Origin: Actinomycetes bacterium
GTDB taxonomy: Bacteria; Actinomycetota; Actinomycetes; Propionibacteriales; Nocardioidaceae
Assembly (NCBI GenBank): GCA_023415395.1
Contig: JAEZKN010000395.1
Coordinates: 1-6,444, forward strand
DNA: 6,444 nt
Reading direction: 5' to 3'
In this document: positions 5,587-6,444 of the stretch, in pieces
Numbering within the stretch: the stretch's first letter is position 1
Layout: the number at the start of each line of letters is the position of its first letter
The notes under the pieces: model-generated
Database searches by the model: none
What the model saw: only the letters and a program-made list of their open reading frames with translations
Told to the model about the DNA's origin: nothing
Made by a program: the position numbers and the translations under genes

Positions 5587-6413
5587 ACCGGCTTCGGTAC
5601 CCCGGCCGCGCGAACCCAGTCGTCCCCGCGGCGTACGACGAGGCCCTGCTCCTCGAGCTCGGCGAGCCAGCCGAACATCGGCCAGGACCCCCAGCGGTCG
5701 CGGAAGAGCCGGCCGTTGCGGAGGATGTCGTCGAGGTGGTCATCGGCCCGGCTGACCGGGTGGAACTGGTGGTAGGCCCGCGCTCCACCGACCCAGGCGA
5801 GGTCGATGCCGCGCTCGGCGAGCCGGCGGCCGTAGTCGGTGTCCTCGCCGCCGTAGCCGACGTAGGCCTCGTCGAAGCCTCCCGAGCGCAGCCACGTCGA
5901 CCGCGACATCGCGAAGGACAGCGACCAGAAGAGGTCGACGTCGCCCCCGCGCTGCACCTCCCCCGGCGCCGGCGCGGGCCGCGCGGGATGGGGGTCGTCG
6001 CGCAGGCCGGTGAGGTCGTAGCCGCCGGGCGGGGGCTGGTCGAGGTAGGTCACCGGACCGGACCACACGCGGTCGGGCTCGCCCAGCGCCACCTCCTCGT
6101 ACGCCGCCAGCGCGGTCGGGCCGACGACGCAGTCGACGTCCAGGCCCACGACGACGTCACAGCCGAGCGCGGAGGCGAGGTCGAAGCCCGCGTTGCGCGA
6201 AGCCGCCAGCGGCAGCCCGAGCGGGTCGGCGTCGACCGGCACCGTCCGCGCCCGCAGCCCATGCTGGGCCGGCCACGACTCGAGCTCCCGGTCGGCCATG
6301 GCCACCACGACGTACACGTCGGGGCGGCGGGTCCCGGACGCGAGCGAGGCGTGCTGGAGCCGCAGGTGGTCGTGCCGGCCGTGGGCCAGCGTGACCACCC
6401 CGAGGCGGCTCAC
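5583..6413 (-). CDS. Family 2-type glycosyltransferase with galactosyltransferase-like C-terminal motif
   Basis: The 276-residue enzyme has a GT-A fold signature and is predicted to move a sugar from a nucleotide-sugar donor to an unknown acceptor. VVTLAHGRHDHL (6-17) starts the nucleotide-binding half. ASRNAGFDLA (71-80) is the conserved RNxG stretch. The metal-binding DxD motif is DVD (92-94) after VVVGL. GGFDEAYVGYGGEDTDYGRRL (178-198) with its GGED is the motif of the Glyco_transf_7C region, thought to hold the catalytic base. AYHQFHP (213-219) adds a conserved His. There is no membrane helix, so it is cytoplasmic or peripheral. The start is GTG at 6413; the frame stays open to the window edge, but GTG is favoured because it forms a GTGA overlap with an apparent upstream stop and homology begins at once. 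Its stop overlaps the next gene by ATGA. Substrate unknown. Confidence 0.88.
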   Translation of the reverse strand: MSRLGVVTLAHGRHDHLRLQHASLASGTRRPDVYVVVAMADRELESWPAQHGLRARTVPVDADPLGLPLAASRNAGFDLASALGCDVVVGLDVDCVVGPTALAAYEEVALGEPDRVWSGPVTYLDQPPPGGYDLTGLRDDPHPARPAPAPGEVQRGGDVDLFWSLSFAMSRSTWLRSGGFDEAYVGYGGEDTDYGRRLAERGIDLAWVGGARAYHQFHPVSRADDHLDDILRNGRLFRDRWGSWPMFGWLAELEEQGLVVRRGDDWVRAAGVPKPV

Positions 6414-6444
6414 GACCCACCCGCGCCCGCGACGACCGCGGCGA
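6410..6444 (-). CDS. End of an upstream gene, cut by the window edge
   Basis: A minus-strand frame open from the edge ends AAVVAGAGGS and stops at TGA (6412-6410), overlapping the glycosyltransferase GTG as GTGA. This is the usual spacing of coupled genes in actinobacterial operons. Ten residues are too few to identify a family, and the call rests mainly on the overlap. Confidence 0.35.
   Translation of the reverse strand, partial: AAVVAGAGGS

Noticed and set aside
5306..5788. 160-residue minus-strand frame across the acidic protein and the end of the glycosyltransferase
   Set aside because: It is an out-of-frame, Ser/Thr/Arg/Gly-rich shadow of the two overlapping genes and reads through the terminal palindrome.

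Overview
The window comes from a high-GC actinobacterium: third codon positions are almost all G or C, GTG is used as a start, and short ATGA/GTGA gene overlaps occur. The gene content (a secreted adhesin with GEVED and prealbumin-like modules, a DHA2 efflux pump, GNAT and GT2 enzymes) would fit a Nocardioides-like member of the Propionibacteriales, but no marker here fixes the genus.

Left arm (1-2315). A long secreted protein is encoded on the minus strand from 2045 and runs off the left edge, with 681 residues visible. It has a signal peptide, a CshA-like N-terminal region, a DFGDAP motif, a GEVED domain and a prealbumin-like domain, so it is probably a fibrillar surface adhesin. The opposite strand of this gene also stays open for most of its length, which invites a false N-terminal extension of the neighbouring transporter. 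The 270-bp divergent gap before the transporter holds the clearest regulatory signal in the window: two near-identical 16-bp palindromes (CTAGACG-TT-CGTCTAG type), 22 bp apart centre to centre. They lie inside a good minus-strand promoter (TTGGAC, 17 bp, TATGTT) and a weaker plus-strand one. This is the layout expected for a TetR-type repressor that silences both the adhesin and the pump. No regulator gene is visible.

Middle (2316-5231). A 529-residue, 14-helix DHA2-type MFS exporter is followed by 447 bp without a convincing gene, which holds a strong 10-bp-stem hairpin and a weak minus-strand coding signature. A 214-residue GNAT N-acetyltransferase comes next, then a tRNA-Arg(UCU).

Right arm (5232-6444). 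A GC-rich hairpin follows the tRNA. Facing it is a minus-strand operon of at least two genes: a GT2-type glycosyltransferase and a 65-residue very acidic, proline-rich protein of unknown function. The two overlap by ATGA. The glycosyltransferase start also forms a GTGA overlap with what looks like the end of a further gene cut by the window edge. A nested 57-bp palindrome sits just past the last stop codon and probably marks the end of that operon.

I see no phage, transposase, CRISPR, toxin-antitoxin or biosynthetic-cluster genes. The most distinctive items are the paired operators shared by an adhesin and an efflux pump, and the coupled glycosyltransferase/acidic-peptide pair.
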